NCBI GenBank assembly: GCA_032718475.1
Contig: JAUCBJ010000005.1
Span: 1-64,000, forward strand
Origin: Nemertoderma westbladi
Taxonomy: Eukaryota; Xenacoelomorpha; Nemertodermatida; Nemertodermatidae
DNA: 64,000 nt
Direction of reading: 5' to 3'
The stretch's first letter is position 1, and each line of letters begins with the position of its first letter. Shown here in pieces: positions 1-13,300 of the stretch. The position numbers were made by a program, and so were the translations under genes. The notes under the pieces were generated by a model. The model was not told where the DNA came from. It did not search any database and saw only the letters and a program-made list of their open reading frames with translations.

Positions 1-1
1 C

Positions 2-202
2 GGAGAAACGAGGCGAAGGGCCGGAAGTCGCGATGATAGAGTTCCGGTACGACCCTCTCTCGACCTTGGCCGTCGAGAGATATGCGAGAATGTTATCGCA
101 AACGTGCTGGCACCCAGTCGCCAGTTTGTGTCATCAACGTTGAAGACTCAGCAGTCATCTATATGCAGAAGGAGACGATTCGTTAGGATAAGCTGCAAGT
201 GA
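2..202 (+). other. GC-rich open stretch, possible terminal exon remnant
   Basis: The first 200 bases are clearly richer in G and C than the following DNA, as true exons are in this window. Frame 2 stays open from the left edge to a TGA at 200-202 (67 codons). Frame 3 is also open until a TGA at about 135-137. I recognise no family in either translation. It could be the last coding exon of a gene entering from the left, a transposon remnant, or chance. Confidence 0.2.
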
Positions 203-1190
203 TCCCCACCTCATAGGGATCCTCGGATATAAGGATTACAGGATTACAACTTCCGAACTTGAAGTTTAGAACTGCAGTAGGCCTATAATGCAGGCAGATT
301 GTCTCATGAGTTTACTAAAATCCTGAGGTTATTAGCCAAATGGGTGAATGTGGATTGGTTAGGCCTACTGAAAGAACATGAGAAAACAAAATGCTAGGCC
401 TAGTACAATCACAGTATTAGGCTCACTAAAAATTAACAAATAATAAATGAAATACTGAAATAGGCCTAAAAATTTAATTATACAACAACCGTCAGACCAT
501 ACCTGCTGCCTGCATACAGCCGTACCAAACCTGATAACATGCAGACAAGCCTAGAATACAAGTGAAATGTATAGTAGGCAGGTAGGCCTACTGTCAGACT
601 GTAGTAAGGCCTGTGAAAGTACGGGCGGTGGTACGCTACTGCTGTACTGCAGTACTGCAGCAGGCGTCCCAGTGGAGGGGCAGACCGGTATATAAAATCC
701 AACACTACCGGTAATTGCTACACAGCCAGCTGTGAGTTCATTATTCTTGCCCAAGGCGCCTTGTCCCTGCCTCACACTACAAAAAGTGTTGCCGTCGCTA
801 GGATACAAATTATCTGTTATTGGTTAGAGCTGTACCATTGGTTGGCTTTGGTTGTGTTTGATGTAGGCCATCATGTTATGATATTCAAATGGATTGATGG
901 AGGGAATTTCAAAATGGTCAAATAATACAACAATAATGACATTTTTAATATGATGTGCAATTATAAAAATCGCTGTAACTCTGGTGCAACACGACCGTAT
1001 TTGATGAAATTTTCATTGTTACGTACGGTAATTAATGCGTTTACAATTGCTATACTCAATATATTTATAATCGGTATGATTTTTAAACTATAAGAGTTTA
1101 AGAGCCGGGAATTGCCAAATTGTGGCTACGCAGGCCAGATTTGACCACAAAATTGACCAGGTTCGTGCAACTCTTGAAAATTTTGGAATA
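203..1190. other. non-coding, AGGCCTA-rich
   Basis: No convincing gene. The stretch 280-620 carries many copies of the palindromic heptamer/octamer TAGGCCTA, a simple dispersed motif. The two open frames on the minus strand (478-808) have no recognisable protein character. Confidence 0.5.
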
Positions 1191-2665
1191 TGTCAATTTT
1201 GTTCTACTATCATGTTCTATAAATGACCAAAGTTAAAAAAAATATAATTCCTAGGAAGTTGTTTTATTTTTGATAAATATGTAATTTTATGGTGAAAATT
1301 GGTTAATTTCGTTAAAAATCAGTGAAAATTTGACGGTTTGGAGTAAAATTGGGTGGGTTGGGCCAACTCGTATAAATTGTTGCCAGTGTTATTTTTCTTA
1401 TCCTAAAACGTTCTTTAATTGAGCACAGTTTTAGAAAATATAATTCCTAGGAAGTTCTTAAACTAAAGCTCAGACTTTCAAAAAGACGGTCATTTAACGG
1501 ACTTTTTTTATTTGTCTGTCATACCTACACATATCGTTGAAATCGAAAATGGCATGCATATTCGGATTCAGCACACCAAAATGTACCTATATAGTATATT
1601 TTGAGGTAATCTGAGGCTAAAATAAAAAAAAATTAAAAAATTAAAAAAAATTTCGCCAAAATTTGCCAAACTTCCAAAAATACTTAACTTGCTCAGATTT
1701 TCATGAAATTTGGTACGGATGTGCCCAAAGCAATTCTAAGAAACTAATTTGAAGGATTTACGGAAAAATGCAATTTAAGCCGATATATCGCATTTTGAGT
1801 GCCTAATTTTAGGCTAAATTTCAAGAAAATACAGATTTCCTAAGTTTGGCCCTTATTTACTACAAGAAGCAAAGACTTTTTGTATTAACATTAAATGGAT
1901 AAAATGTAGAGCTATCTTATCCATCTGTGATGTTAAAGTTTCAGAAAAATATAAGCAAACAATTCGGAGAAAACCACTTTCTACCAAAACCTATTTTGTC
2001 AACTTCCAAAATTACCATTTTTCGGCCCCAATTTCCAGCCCTTAATATTCAGGCAACGCACAATATCAATAACAGTAATGGAACTCCCATCTTCCCTCTA
2101 TATAACGCAAGTGGAACGGTTTCGTTCTAATTAAAAGATACAGAGTTATAACGTTTTAAAAATTGTCAAAAATATCCAAATTTGGCTCAAAATTGGCCAA
2201 AAGTTAAATTATTGGCATACTGTTAAATATTTTTGGCCAATATTTTGACCCGATGAACAACTGTATTGGATATGTATTCGGTATGAGTTTCAATCGAAAT
2301 AGCCAAGCTGCTTTGGTGATAGCGAGAAAACAATGTAAAAATTTACCATTTTGATAATTTTTGGGTAAAATTAAAATGTGGCCAAAATGGCCAAATTTGG
2401 CTAAACGAAATTTTTTAATGAAACTTGCAAATTTATCCGCGCACAAAGTCTAGGGAGAACATTTGAAGATTTCAGTCGCCTTCACTCCGAATTTAACCAT
2501 TTAGTGCTAGAAGTTTCCAAATTGGGGCAAAAATCCACATTTGGTGGCCAATTTGGAAATGTTGGGCAACTAAATTGAAAAAACAAAAGCGTACAAAATT
2601 CTTAGAATAACAAAAACTACAAACGTGGCAAATTTCAGAGAATATAATTCCTAGGAAGTTGTAAA
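1190..2665. repeat. AT-rich stretch with three copies of a CCTAGG motif
   Basis: The string ATATAATTCCTAGGAAGTT occurs at about 1237, 1434 and 2641 in the same orientation, separated by AT-rich DNA with many AAATTTGGC-like words. The spacing is irregular, so this is not a simple tandem array. It may be an unclassified non-autonomous element. No coding potential is seen. Confidence 0.4.
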
Positions 2666-3531
2666 ACGCCCCGAGTAAGCTCCACTTTCTATATACTAAT
2701 GTTGGAACGCCTACGCCCGGTGTGGGAGAATCCTCACGAAGGATCCTCCCACGTTGTGTTGTTTTTAGGTTTACATAAGAACCGCATATCCAACTAGCTT
2801 GCGTTTAAGAAATATATTTAAATACAAAACAGGACGAACGCAAAGAGGCTTATAATGAAAACGAGTACTGCGTTTATTATATTCCTATAAACCACCTGGC
2901 TTTGCATATTTAACGTGCGATTGGAAATAAGTTCGTGCTACCCTTCCGTGGGTGGTAGATGTCGCGGTTATGTATTGGTGGTTGGGAAGGGTGGGGGGGG
3001 GGGGGGGGGGGGATTAAAAGGGGTGAACACGTACTGTCCACCTTTCTTTGATTGATTGGTGGTGTGGGTAAATTTCTCAAAACCTGATTTTGTGATACAG
3101 TCGCTGCATTTTAATTTGTATATAATAACTAGGCCTCGTGCTGCGCGAAGTCCCCACGAACGTGTTTTATTTTGTTTATTGACAACTCAACTATTTTCTG
3201 CCTATCCCTGAGAGCTGATAAAGGATGTGTAGACTCAGACAGCAGCCAGCAGCAGGAGGGGTGTAGTCAAGAAATTCTGCCTTGATGGAATTCTATCTCA
3301 GGCAGCCCTGAACTCAACCATATTCCTACACAGCTAGCTGCTGCAGCAGCTCAGGGAGGAGTTGTTACTTTACCATTGCCTTTAATTTCGCGACAAAATA
3401 ATTTCAAAAAAACGAAATATATCGAATACCACACATTGAATTGATCTGATATTTTGTAACGCGATTATGAATCACCAAAGCAATTTACTTGTAAAATTTC
3501 AACAAAATCGCCAGGCAGGAAGTGCCTGAAC
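2666..3531. other. no gene seen; poly-G tract at 2993-3012
   Basis: This stretch holds a 20-base G homopolymer and short GC-rich patches (CAGCAG-like at 3240-3350). No open frame of interest on either strand. Confidence 0.5.
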
Positions 3532-5763
3532 CGAGAGAAAGCCGCCCCAATATTAGATTATTACAACAACATCCATTGGGTAAGAAAGTGGGGGAGAGCC
3601 AGCCCGTCTCTTAATTTTTTACTTTATATTACGCGATCAATTTTCACTCATCTCGTCATGAACCCAACATGTATGTAACCTTTTGTTAAATTTGTTGGCT
3701 ATGCGTTTGCGGTTGTTTGGGCGGAGTGTGGTAGGCCTACACTTTTCACACTTAAATATTTTGGTTGTGAAATGTTACAGGGCATAGCTATCAGAGATAT
3801 TTCATTTATATTTTATTATGAGAGGAAGATGACATACAACGTTATTTACTATGTAACAAAATAATTGTTTTCGGGTTTAACTTGGAAGCCTCCCCAAATA
3901 GTTGATATACAATTATATTTAAAATTATTTCCATGGTCATGGTCATTCACCCGTCTTTAGTTAGAAATTTGTTTGCATGAAAGACAGTTTAGTTTAGTTT
4001 TTACTGATTTATTATCTTTTATCTGACTGGGGTAATAATAAAGGATAGGATAAATGGAAGCAAAGTGTGACAGTAACAAATATTTCCCCGTCACCCTAGC
4101 ATGTCTTAATTATATGATATATCAAAGGGGGAAGTTTGGATTCACTGCATAAATGCAGTTCACCAAACTTCCCCCGAATGCACACTGTAACTTCCCCCTT
4201 CCAACAAAAATGTTCACTATTTAAGTGCATTTTGCACTAAGTGCACATAAGTCTTTTCCCACAGACTACAATCTATCCTCTATCCAATGAAAAAAGTTTC
4301 AGATCAAGTTAGTTAGGTTTCAGTAAAGTTAGTTAGGTTTCAGTAGAACCGAAGTTATTGATGTTTAAAAATAGTCACTCGAAAATTTCAAATTCTCTTG
4401 GTCGCATAGTCTAGTGGTTATCAATCACGTTAATGAAACCTACGTTCGCGGGTTCGAAATCCAATATTGACCTGACCATTCTTATTTTTTTTGCAAAAAA
4501 AATTATTTTTATTTTTTCACTAAAATCGCTCTAACTTCGGTTCTGGTTGTCCAAATTCAATAAAATTGGTAGATTCTTTGCCGTAATTTTTTTCTTAATC
4601 TTTTGAGAAGGGGTTATTTTTGGCCCCAAAAATTTTTTATAAGTATTAAACCTTTTTATAAATATTATATTTCACACGATCGCCTGCCGCTCCAGTTTTA
4701 TAATATCTCCGGCGCTGTGATTAACGCTGTTAGATAGATAATTTAACGCACTATAAGTCTGTGTAAACAAATCTCCCGTAAGTTAAGTAGTTTTCGAGCT
4801 AGACGATTTCCCGTGAAGCAAGTTTGAAGCGCGAAATTATAATTTCGGCCCTCATTTTTTTAATATCATACTTGGAGCAAAACCGATAGCATATTTGAAT
4901 TCCCCGTATGGATATTGACTGTATAGAATGTACCTTAACCAACTAAAGTTAAAAATAAAAAATTATTCGATAAAAACTACTTTACAAATTCTGGCCCTTT
5001 TTGGCCCCTATTGCCGACATATTTTTTGTACCCCCATTCGATAGGAACGTAGCCCCAATGGTCTTCTACGAGTTTCATAAAAGAATTAGTGGATTCCTAC
5101 CCGCGTTGTCGAATTAAACATTTCGGAAATAAGTTTTCCAAAAAAGACGGACAAAAACGTACAAATTTACAGCCCCTTTTTCCACCCGAAATTTTAATAA
5201 ATATCTTACCCCCATTCGATACGAAGGTAGTACAACTCTTCCCCTTTCCAACCGCGTTACTTTCGTCCCCGTACGATTAATATTAGCCGAGTTATAGCGG
5301 ATCCCGCAAAGTCATTTTGTCCGTTTTTTCAACTTTGACGGACATTTTCGGAAAAAAGGCGTGGTAATCTTTTTTGGAAAAAAAAAACGAATTCACTAAT
5401 TAATCCCTTCTATCGTATCCCGGCGTCGGCTAAGCAATAACCTAGGGTTTTTTCGAGCCACTGTAGAGCGCCTTTCAAAAAAATTTTAAAATTGTCGAAA
5501 AAATGACGGATTTTTGTCCGCCGTGTCCGTCGAAGGGTTAGATTTAATAATGTTAGAGTTGCTAATATCTTAGAATTCCGAGCCGCTCCCCTGGTGAGAA
5601 AATAAAAAAATTTGGTCAGTTCCTTCATCGAAAAGTCCCCCAGAATCCCAAGTTAACCTATATAGTTAGCGATGGCCTGCGGCTTTAGGAGCGGCCGCGG
5701 TATTCACCTCCCTCATAGCGGCCGCGGCGGTGTTGCGTCAAATGGAGAAATATTTATCCCACC
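3532..5763 (+). repeat. dispersed repeat R1, copy 1
   Basis: This stretch is nearly identical to 55930-58954 in the same orientation. The shared part begins at CGAGAGAAAGCCGCC and ends at TTTATCCCACC. Copy 1 lacks two segments present in copy 2 (near 56610-57248 and 57660-57840). It contains a strong imperfect hairpin (about 4130-4182, arms GGGGGAAGTTTGG and its complement), a tRNA-like pol III segment (about 4399-4476), and two GCGGCCGC palindromes near the right end (5691-5730). A 72-codon minus-strand open frame (5410-5628) translates identically in both copies but resembles nothing I know. No reverse transcriptase, transposase or terminal inverted repeats are visible, so the class is unknown. 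Confidence 0.8.
4399..4476 (+). other. tRNA-like sequence (pol III boxes) inside R1
   Basis: An A-box-like TAGTCTAGTGGTTA is followed by a B box GGTTCGAAATCC. Outer arms GGTC/GACC can pair weakly. The anticodon arm is poor and the T arm imperfect, so this is a tRNA-derived relic or SINE head, not a working tRNA. The second copy is at about 57431-57507. Confidence 0.45.
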
Positions 5764-8440
5764 TAGATAATTATCAGTGAGTCAGTCAGTCAGTCAGTGT
5801 TATGTATCCTGAGATTTTTACAGTAAGTATCCCTGAGATTCTTACAGTAAGTATCCCGCCTGTCGAGCGGGCTCCTAATAATAAACACTAATCAAAATTG
5901 GAACTGTGTAATAACCCCCGCCAATTGGCTTCTCGGTTGCTGTTGTTACAGGTTATCACTCTAGTTATTCTCCAGTGCTGTTTATTAATATCTGTAGGTA
6001 TATATTGTTATACAGTATATGGCTTGTTAATCCATGTTGTAGAACATAAACACCATTGTAGTACGTTGTCGCCGCCCCGTAAACCAGTGGTTTGTGTGGT
6101 TTACTAGATCTATGGAACATGTCATGATTCATATTGTGCATAGTCGTTATTAATGGTGAAATCAATATTGGTGACGTATACTGTATCTCCAACCATAATA
6201 CTTATATTGTATTAGTGTTGCGTTGAAATAAATGAAAATGATCATTATACTGTACTATTAGTTGTTTTTAAAATAACAACAATTTTGAATAGTGGGACTA
6301 CTTCTTTTTTTCATGAAAATTTACTCAGCTTAAGAAATTTTCATTTCTCAAGAGTTGGTAGATATTTTTTTGACTTACAATCCAAATTTCGTAGGATTTC
6401 ATTGGACGATTACAAAATTAATATTTTGGAAATTGTCAAAAAAAATTATTAATCCTATCATGTGACAACTTTAGTGAAGATTTCAAATCTGCAAGCAGTT
6501 TTCTCATATCTTTTTGCAAACTCAAAATGATTAGTCAAAACATAAGAACTAGACTGTTTTTGACAAGCCTTCGAGCAGCACGATATTTTACAATTGAATG
6601 AGGCCCTTTCCATAAAAAAGGCTCCCACGGTACGGATATGAATACAATTGCTAAAAAGTAGTTTTACTACAGTAGTTATATTTTTATATTATTATAGATA
6701 TGGGTAATTCGTTATATTTTTATATTATTATAGATACACCCCACTCGGGGTAATTCGTTATATTTTTAGCAAGGATGAAATATTTCGTTGAATTTCATTA
6801 GTTTTTGTCAAAGTTATTGTACAAATTAAAATGACTTTATCTAAAATATAAGGTTTGAACTGTTCCTTAAACTTTAAACACCCATTTATCTCAGAATGTC
6901 CTTTTTTTCATGAAAAAGGCTATTCTCCGCTAATTTTATTTGAAATGATGTTCATTTGTTCAGAATATATTTCTCCATAAATGCTTCTGTACAAATTGTT
7001 CTCAAAATACCCTGGAGACTTTTATATCAAAAAGATCCAAAAAATAGGCCTTTTTAGGGCTATTATTATTTTTTTTAATTTAATTTTATTTTATTCATTG
7101 GGCCATTTTATTCTAAAATGGCCCAGTCCATTTTGAGCTAAAAACATTCAGAAAAATTAGATGCAATGGGTCTTCTGAAGTTATAATCTAAATTTCTAAA
7201 AATTCCTGCAAATATTGATATAGCCCTTGGCGCAAAAAGGCACTTTCGGCCATTACAGAGCCATATTGTGGCATATTGTGGCAAATTTGGCAAACATTTG
7301 GGATGAGTTTGACTATTCTTAATCAGCCCAGATCACGTTTACTAGCACAAATTAAATTTTAACCCAATTTTAGGTTCTAGAAACACCAAAATGTGAGGTT
7401 ACATTGCCGGGTGCTACCTGATACACTCCCCCCCCCCCCGAACGAAAGAAAATAGAAATTACGAAATATCTAATATAATTTCCAATTCTACAATAATATT
7501 ATAATAATATACAGAGATTCTATATAAATGAAATTGCAATAAATTAATTCAATAGGAAATCATAATTATTATAATTACTAACAAATAAATTAAATATTAA
7601 GTACCGGTACTCAATTCAACACAAATAATATAATTAATTTGTGCAGCACATAAAAAAGCCAAACGCCAAAATACAAGAAATTATAGATGTTAATTATTAT
7701 TAATTAACCAACAATTAATTGTAATCAAGCTAAACAGGAATGAAGACGTTTTACCGCATAGATAATTAACTAATTACTTTCAGTTTACCGACAACCGACA
7801 GTCTATATCGCCTCAAGAAGACCCGCGGTCTACTTTCAGATATGACTGACAGTCAATGTTGTGGGAAATATGAAAGAAACGATTGAAACACAATGAAATA
7901 TTAAGAAAATCCTGGCTCCTCAGTGATGATGTTGATAAGGATGTTAGCGAACATTGTTGTCCAGTATATTAGGATATAGACCCGCCCAAAGACTGCCTAA
8001 TACCAATGATTTATAATAATTATAACAAATAACACATAAATTTCTCACATATTCGCACATTCATTAGTAAAACACACTAAATTATTGTTATGTAACACAA
8101 TGCTAAATTATTGATTGCAATAAATTAAAATTATATTTGGAGTGGCTAACATTTAGAACCGCTATTGAGGAAGGATTTACAGCCACTATAGGCGTTATAG
8201 GAAGGGGATTCAGGTGTGACATTATTGAATCGTTCATATAGAGCCATTACATGGTTCCAGTATTATAAAGAAATAAACAGCCCTGCCCATAAAGTACAAT
8301 ATTAAATATCCCATTAAATAAAATATGTACGCAGGTGTTGCGAAGTGAGAATAAACTTTCGAAATATTACTCGGGCCGTCAGGAAATTGGTGGTGAGTTG
8401 CATAGTGAGTACCGAGTTCGCATTTCAGGGCTGAATTCTA
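5764..8440. other. AT-rich intergenic DNA, no gene seen
   Basis: Short local repeats only: GTCAGTCAGTCA at about 5776, a duplicated phrase around TTATATTATTATAGATA (6680-6740, also seen at 26573), and a C run at about 7428. No open frame with protein character on either strand. Confidence 0.5.
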
Positions 8441-8448
8441 AAGATAAA

Positions 8449-10015
8449 GGGGGGGGGGGGGGGGGGGGGGGGTATTACAAAGGAATCAGAATTCATATCC
8501 ATACAGGGGAATACCAACTCAAATAACATATTATTACACCCAAAAATATAACTGTAACCTGTACCATTGACTTTAGTTTAGTGTTTTGGTTAGAATAACG
8601 CGCCACTGTAACCTGTACCAACGACTTTAGTTTATTGTTTTGGTTAGAATAACGCGCCACTGTAACCTGTACCATTGACTTTAGTTTAGTGTTTTGGTTA
8701 GAATAACGCGCCACTGTAACCTGTACCATTGACTTTAGTTTAGTGTTTTGGTTAGAATAACGCGCCACTGTAACCTGTACCATTGACTTTAGTTTATTGT
8801 TTTGGTTAGAATAACGCGCCACTGTAACCTGTACCAACGACTTTAGTTTATTGTTTTGGTTAGAATAACGCGCCACTGTAACCTGTACCATTGACTTTAG
8901 TTTAGTGTTTTGGTTAGAATAACGCGCCACTGTAACCTGTACCATTGACTTTAGTTTAGTGTTTTGGTTAGAATAACGCGCCACTGTAACCTGTACCATT
9001 GACTTTAGTTTAGTGTTTTGGTTAGAATAACGCGCCACTGTAACCTGTACCATTGACTTTAGTTTAGTGTTTTGGTTAGAATAACGCGCCACTGTAACCT
9101 GTACCATTGACTTTAGTTTAGTGTTTTGGTTAGAATAACGCGCCACTGTAACCTGTACCAACGACTTTAGTTTATTGTTTTGGTTAGAATAACGCGCCAC
9201 TGTAACCTGTACCATTGACTTTAGTTTAGTGTTTTGGTTAGAATAACGCGCCACTGTAACCTGTACCATTGACTTTAGTTTAGTGTTTTGGTTAGAATAA
9301 CGCGCCACTGTAACCTGTACCATTGACTTTAGTTTAGTGTTTTGGTTAGAATAACGCGCCACTGTAACCTGTACCATTGACTTTAGTTTAGTGTTTTGGT
9401 TAGAATAACGCGCCACTGTAACCTGTACCATTGACTTTAGTTTAGTGTTTTGGTTAGAATAACGCGCCACTGTAACCTGTACCATTGACTTTAGTTTAGT
9501 GTTTTGGTTAGAATAACGCGCCACTGTAACCTGTACCATTGACTTTAGTTTAGTGTTTTGGTTAGAATAACGCGCCACTGTAACCTGTACCATTGACTTT
9601 AGTTTAGTGTTTTGGTTAGAATAACGCGCCACTGTAACCTGTACCATTGACTTTAGTTTAGTGTTTTGGTTAGAATAACGCGCCACTGTAACCTGTACCA
9701 TTGACTTTAGTTTAGTGTTTTGGTTAGAATAACGCGCCACTGTAACCTGTACCATTGACTTTAGTTTAGTGTTTTGGTTAGAATAACGCGCCACTGTAAC
9801 CTGTACCATTGACTTTAGTTTAGTGTTTTGGTTAGAATAACGCGCCACTGTAACCTGTACCATTGACTTTAGTTTAGTGTTTTGGTTAGAATAACGCGCC
9901 ACTGTAACCTGTACCATTGACTTTAGTTTAGTGTTTTGGTTAGAATAACGCGCCACTGTAACCTGTACCATTGACTTTAGTTTAGTGTTTTGGTTAGAAT
10001 AATAACCTGTTCCTT
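8449..10015 (-). repeat. 54-bp minisatellite (about 27 copies) next to a G24 tract
   Basis: From 8551 to about 10003 a 54-bp unit repeats about 27 times with few changes. On the minus strand it reads through as an 18-residue periodic open frame, because 54 is a multiple of three; I do not consider this a gene. Single or double units of the same sequence occur at 23330-23460, 37045-37135 and 47930-48020 (inverted), each near a long G or C tract, so the array is a local amplification inside a dispersed element. It sits just downstream of the myosin V 3' end. Confidence 0.85.
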
Positions 10016-10051
10016 TCTATCCATTGACAACTTCACATTGAGACGAAATAA

Positions 10052-10057
10052 TTTATT
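10052..10057 (-). terminator. polyadenylation signal candidate for myosin V
   Basis: AATAAA on the minus strand about 160 bases after the myosin V stop codon at 10217-10219. It is the first clean hexamer downstream of the stop and lies before the 54-bp array. Confidence 0.5.
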
Positions 10058-10216
10058 CGTATAGATAACCCCCCACCCGCCCCGCCCCGCCGCCTCCAAA
10101 ATGAATGGGAACAGATAGTAAAATCCAAAAGCCGAACTAAAGTTCTATTTGAATCCCTAGGAGAATCCATGACATACTGTTTCCATGACAACTATTGAAG
10201 GTCAAAGGAACTGCTA

Positions 10217-10393
10217 TTATAGCCGTTTAAGGAAGGATATATGCAAAGCCTCAGGAACTTGAATTGTTTCCAAGCCAACGGGACTCGGAGAGAATGGGAA
10301 ATTGACAGGAAACACGTAGTCTGATTGCATCATCATCTGTGGCTTCTGTCCGCCACTGACGCCACCTTGTCTGCCACTTAGGATTTCTTCGAC
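10217..10393 (-). CDS. MYO5: myosin V, terminal exon (end of DIL/globular tail)
   Basis: Acceptor CTATTTCAG at 10394 and onward, then 58 codons and a TAA at 10217-10219. The peptide ends with VFPVNFPFSP, then GLETIQVPEAL and a hydrophobic C-terminus, matching the end of vertebrate MYO5A/B globular tails (pattern FPFNPSSL..I.IP). This exon is too short to appear as a long open frame, and was found by following the expected tail sequence. It fixes the 3' end of the gene. Confidence 0.9.
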   Translation of the reverse strand, partial: VEEILSGRQGGVSGGQKPQMMMQSDYVFPVNFPFSPSPVGLETIQVPEALHISFLKRL

Positions 10394-13300
10394 CTGAAAT
10401 AGAATGAAAATTTAATAATTTTGTAAATGAGTTTTTGAAAAGAAAGAATTTAGTTCGTCACCAAGACAACGACAGAGCTGAATGCTGTGTTTTTACCGGT
10501 ACCGCTATATTTACCGGTACCGCTATATTTACCGCTACCGCCATATTTACCGGTACCGCTATCTTTTCCGGTACCGCTATCTTTACCGGTACCGCCATAT
10601 TTACCGGTACCGCTATCTTTTCCGGTACCGCTATCTTTACCGGTACCGCTATCTTTACCGGTACCGCTATCTTTACCGGTACCACTATATTTACCGGTAC
10701 CGTTATCTTTACCGGTACCGCTATCTATACTGGTACCGCTATCTTTACCGGTACCGCTATATTTACCGGTACCGCTATCTTTACCGGTACCACTATGTTT
10801 ACCGGTACCGTCATCTTTACCGGTACCGCTATATTTACCGGTACCGCTATATTTACCGGTACCGCTATCTTTACCGGTACCACTATATTTACCGGTACCG
10901 TTATCTTTACCGGCACCGCTATCTATACTGGTACCGCTATCTTTACCGGTACCGCTATCTTTACCGGTACCGCTATCTTTACCGGTACCACTATGTTTAC
11001 CGGTACCGTCATCTTTACCGGTACCGCTATCTTTACCGGTACCAGTATATTTTCCAGTAGCGGTATCTTTACCGGTACCGCTATCTTTACCGGTACCGCT
11101 ATCTTTACCAGAACCGCTATCTTTACCGGTACCGCTATCTTTACCGGTACCACTATGTTTACCGGTACCGTTATCTTTACCGGTACCGCTATCTTTACTG
11201 GTACCGCTATCTTTACCGGTACCGCTATCTTTACCGGTACCGCTATCTTTACCGGTACCACTATGTTTACCGGTACCGTCATCTTTACCGGTACCGCTAT
11301 CTTTACCGGTACCAGTATATTTTCCAGTAGCGGTATCTTTACCGGTACCGCTATATTTACCGGTACCGTTATCTTTACCGGTACCGCTATCTTTACCGGT
11401 ACCGCTATCTTTACCGGTACCACTACGTTTACCGGTACCACTATGTTTACCGGTACCGCTATATTTACCGGTACCGCTATATTTACCGGTACCAGTATAT
11501 TTTCCAGTAGCGGTATCTTTACCGGTACCGCTATCTTTACCGGTACCACTATGTTTACCGGTACCGTCATCTTTACCGGTACCGCTATCTTTACCGGTAC
11601 CGCTATATTTACCGGTACCGCTATATTTACCGGTACCGCTATCTTTACCGGTACCGCTATATTTACCGGTACCGCTATATTTACCGGTACCGCTATATTT
11701 ACCGGTACCTCTATCTTTACCGGTACCGCTATATTTACCGGTACCGCTATCTATACTGGTACCGCTATCTTTACCGGTACCGCTATATTTACCGGTACCG
11801 CTATCTTTACCGGTACCGCTATATTTACCGGTACCGCTATATTTACCGGTACCGCTATCTTTACCGGTACCGCTATATTTACCGGTACCGCTATATTTAC
11901 CGGTACCGCTATATTTACCGGTACCTCTATCTTTACCGGTACCGCTATCTTTACCAGTACCGATATCTTTACCGGTACCGCTATCTTTACTGGTACCGCT
12001 ATCTTTACCAGTACCGCTATCTTTACCGGTACCACTATGTTTACCGGCACCGCTATCTTTACCAGTACCGATATCTTTACCGGTACCGCTATCTTTACTG
12101 GTACCGCTATCTTTACCGGTACCAGTATGTTAACCGTACCGCTATAATTACCGGTACCTCTATATTTACCGGTACCGCTATCTTTACCGGTACCGCTATC
12201 TATACTGGTACCGCTATCTTTACCGGTACCGCTATATTTACCGGTACCGCTATCTTTACCGGTACCGCTATATTTACCGGTACCGCTATATTTACCGGTA
12301 CCGCTATATTTACCGGTACCGCTATATTTACCGGTACCTCTATCTTTACCGGTACCGCTATCTTTACCAGTACCGATATCTTTACCGGTACCGCTATCTT
12401 TACTGGTACCGCTATCTTTACCAGTACCGCTATCTTTACCGGTACCACTATGTTTACCGGCACCGCTATCTTTACCAGTACCGATATCTTTACCGGTACC
12501 GCTATCTTTACTGGTACCGCTATCTTTACCGGTACCAGTATGTTTACCGGTACCGCTATATTTACCGGTACCGCTATATTTACCGGTACCGCTATCTTTA
12601 CCGGTACCGCTATATTTACCGGTACCGCTATCTTTACCGGTACCGCTATCTATACTGGTACCGCTATCTTTACCGGTACCGCTATATTTACCGGTACCGC
12701 TATCTTTACCGGTACCGCTATCTTTACCGGTACCGCTATCTTTACCAGTACCGCTATCTTTACCGGTACCACTATGTTTACCGGTACCGCTATCTTTACC
12801 AGTACCGATATCTTTACCGGTACCGCTATCTTTACTGGTACCGCTATCTTTACCGGTACCAGTATGTTTACCGGTACCGCTATATTTACCGGTACCGCTA
12901 TATTTACCGGTACCGCTATCTTTACAGGTACCGCTATATTTAACGGTACCGCTATCTTTACCGGTACCGCTATCTTTACCGGTACCACAATGTTTACCGG
13001 TACCGTCATCTTTACCGGTACCGCTATCTTTACCGGTACCAGTATATTTTCCAGTAGCGGTATCTTTACCGGTACCGCTATCTTTACCGGTACCGCTATC
13101 TTTACCGGTACCACTATGTTTACCGGTATCGCTATATTTACCGGTACCGGTAAACATAGTGGTACCGCTATCTTTACCGGTACCGCTATGTTTACCGGTA
13201 CCGCTAACTTTACCAGTACCGCTATATTTACCGGTACCGCTATATTTACCGGTACCGCTATCTTTACCGGTACCGCTATATTTACCGGTACCGCTATCTT

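Noticed and set aside
4399-4476. Functional tRNA gene.
   Set aside because: A and B boxes are present but the anticodon and T stems pair poorly, and the sequence is repeated inside R1.
8493-9971. 492-codon minus-strand frame with an 18-residue repeat.
   Set aside because: By-product of the 54-bp minisatellite; single copies elsewhere are non-coding.
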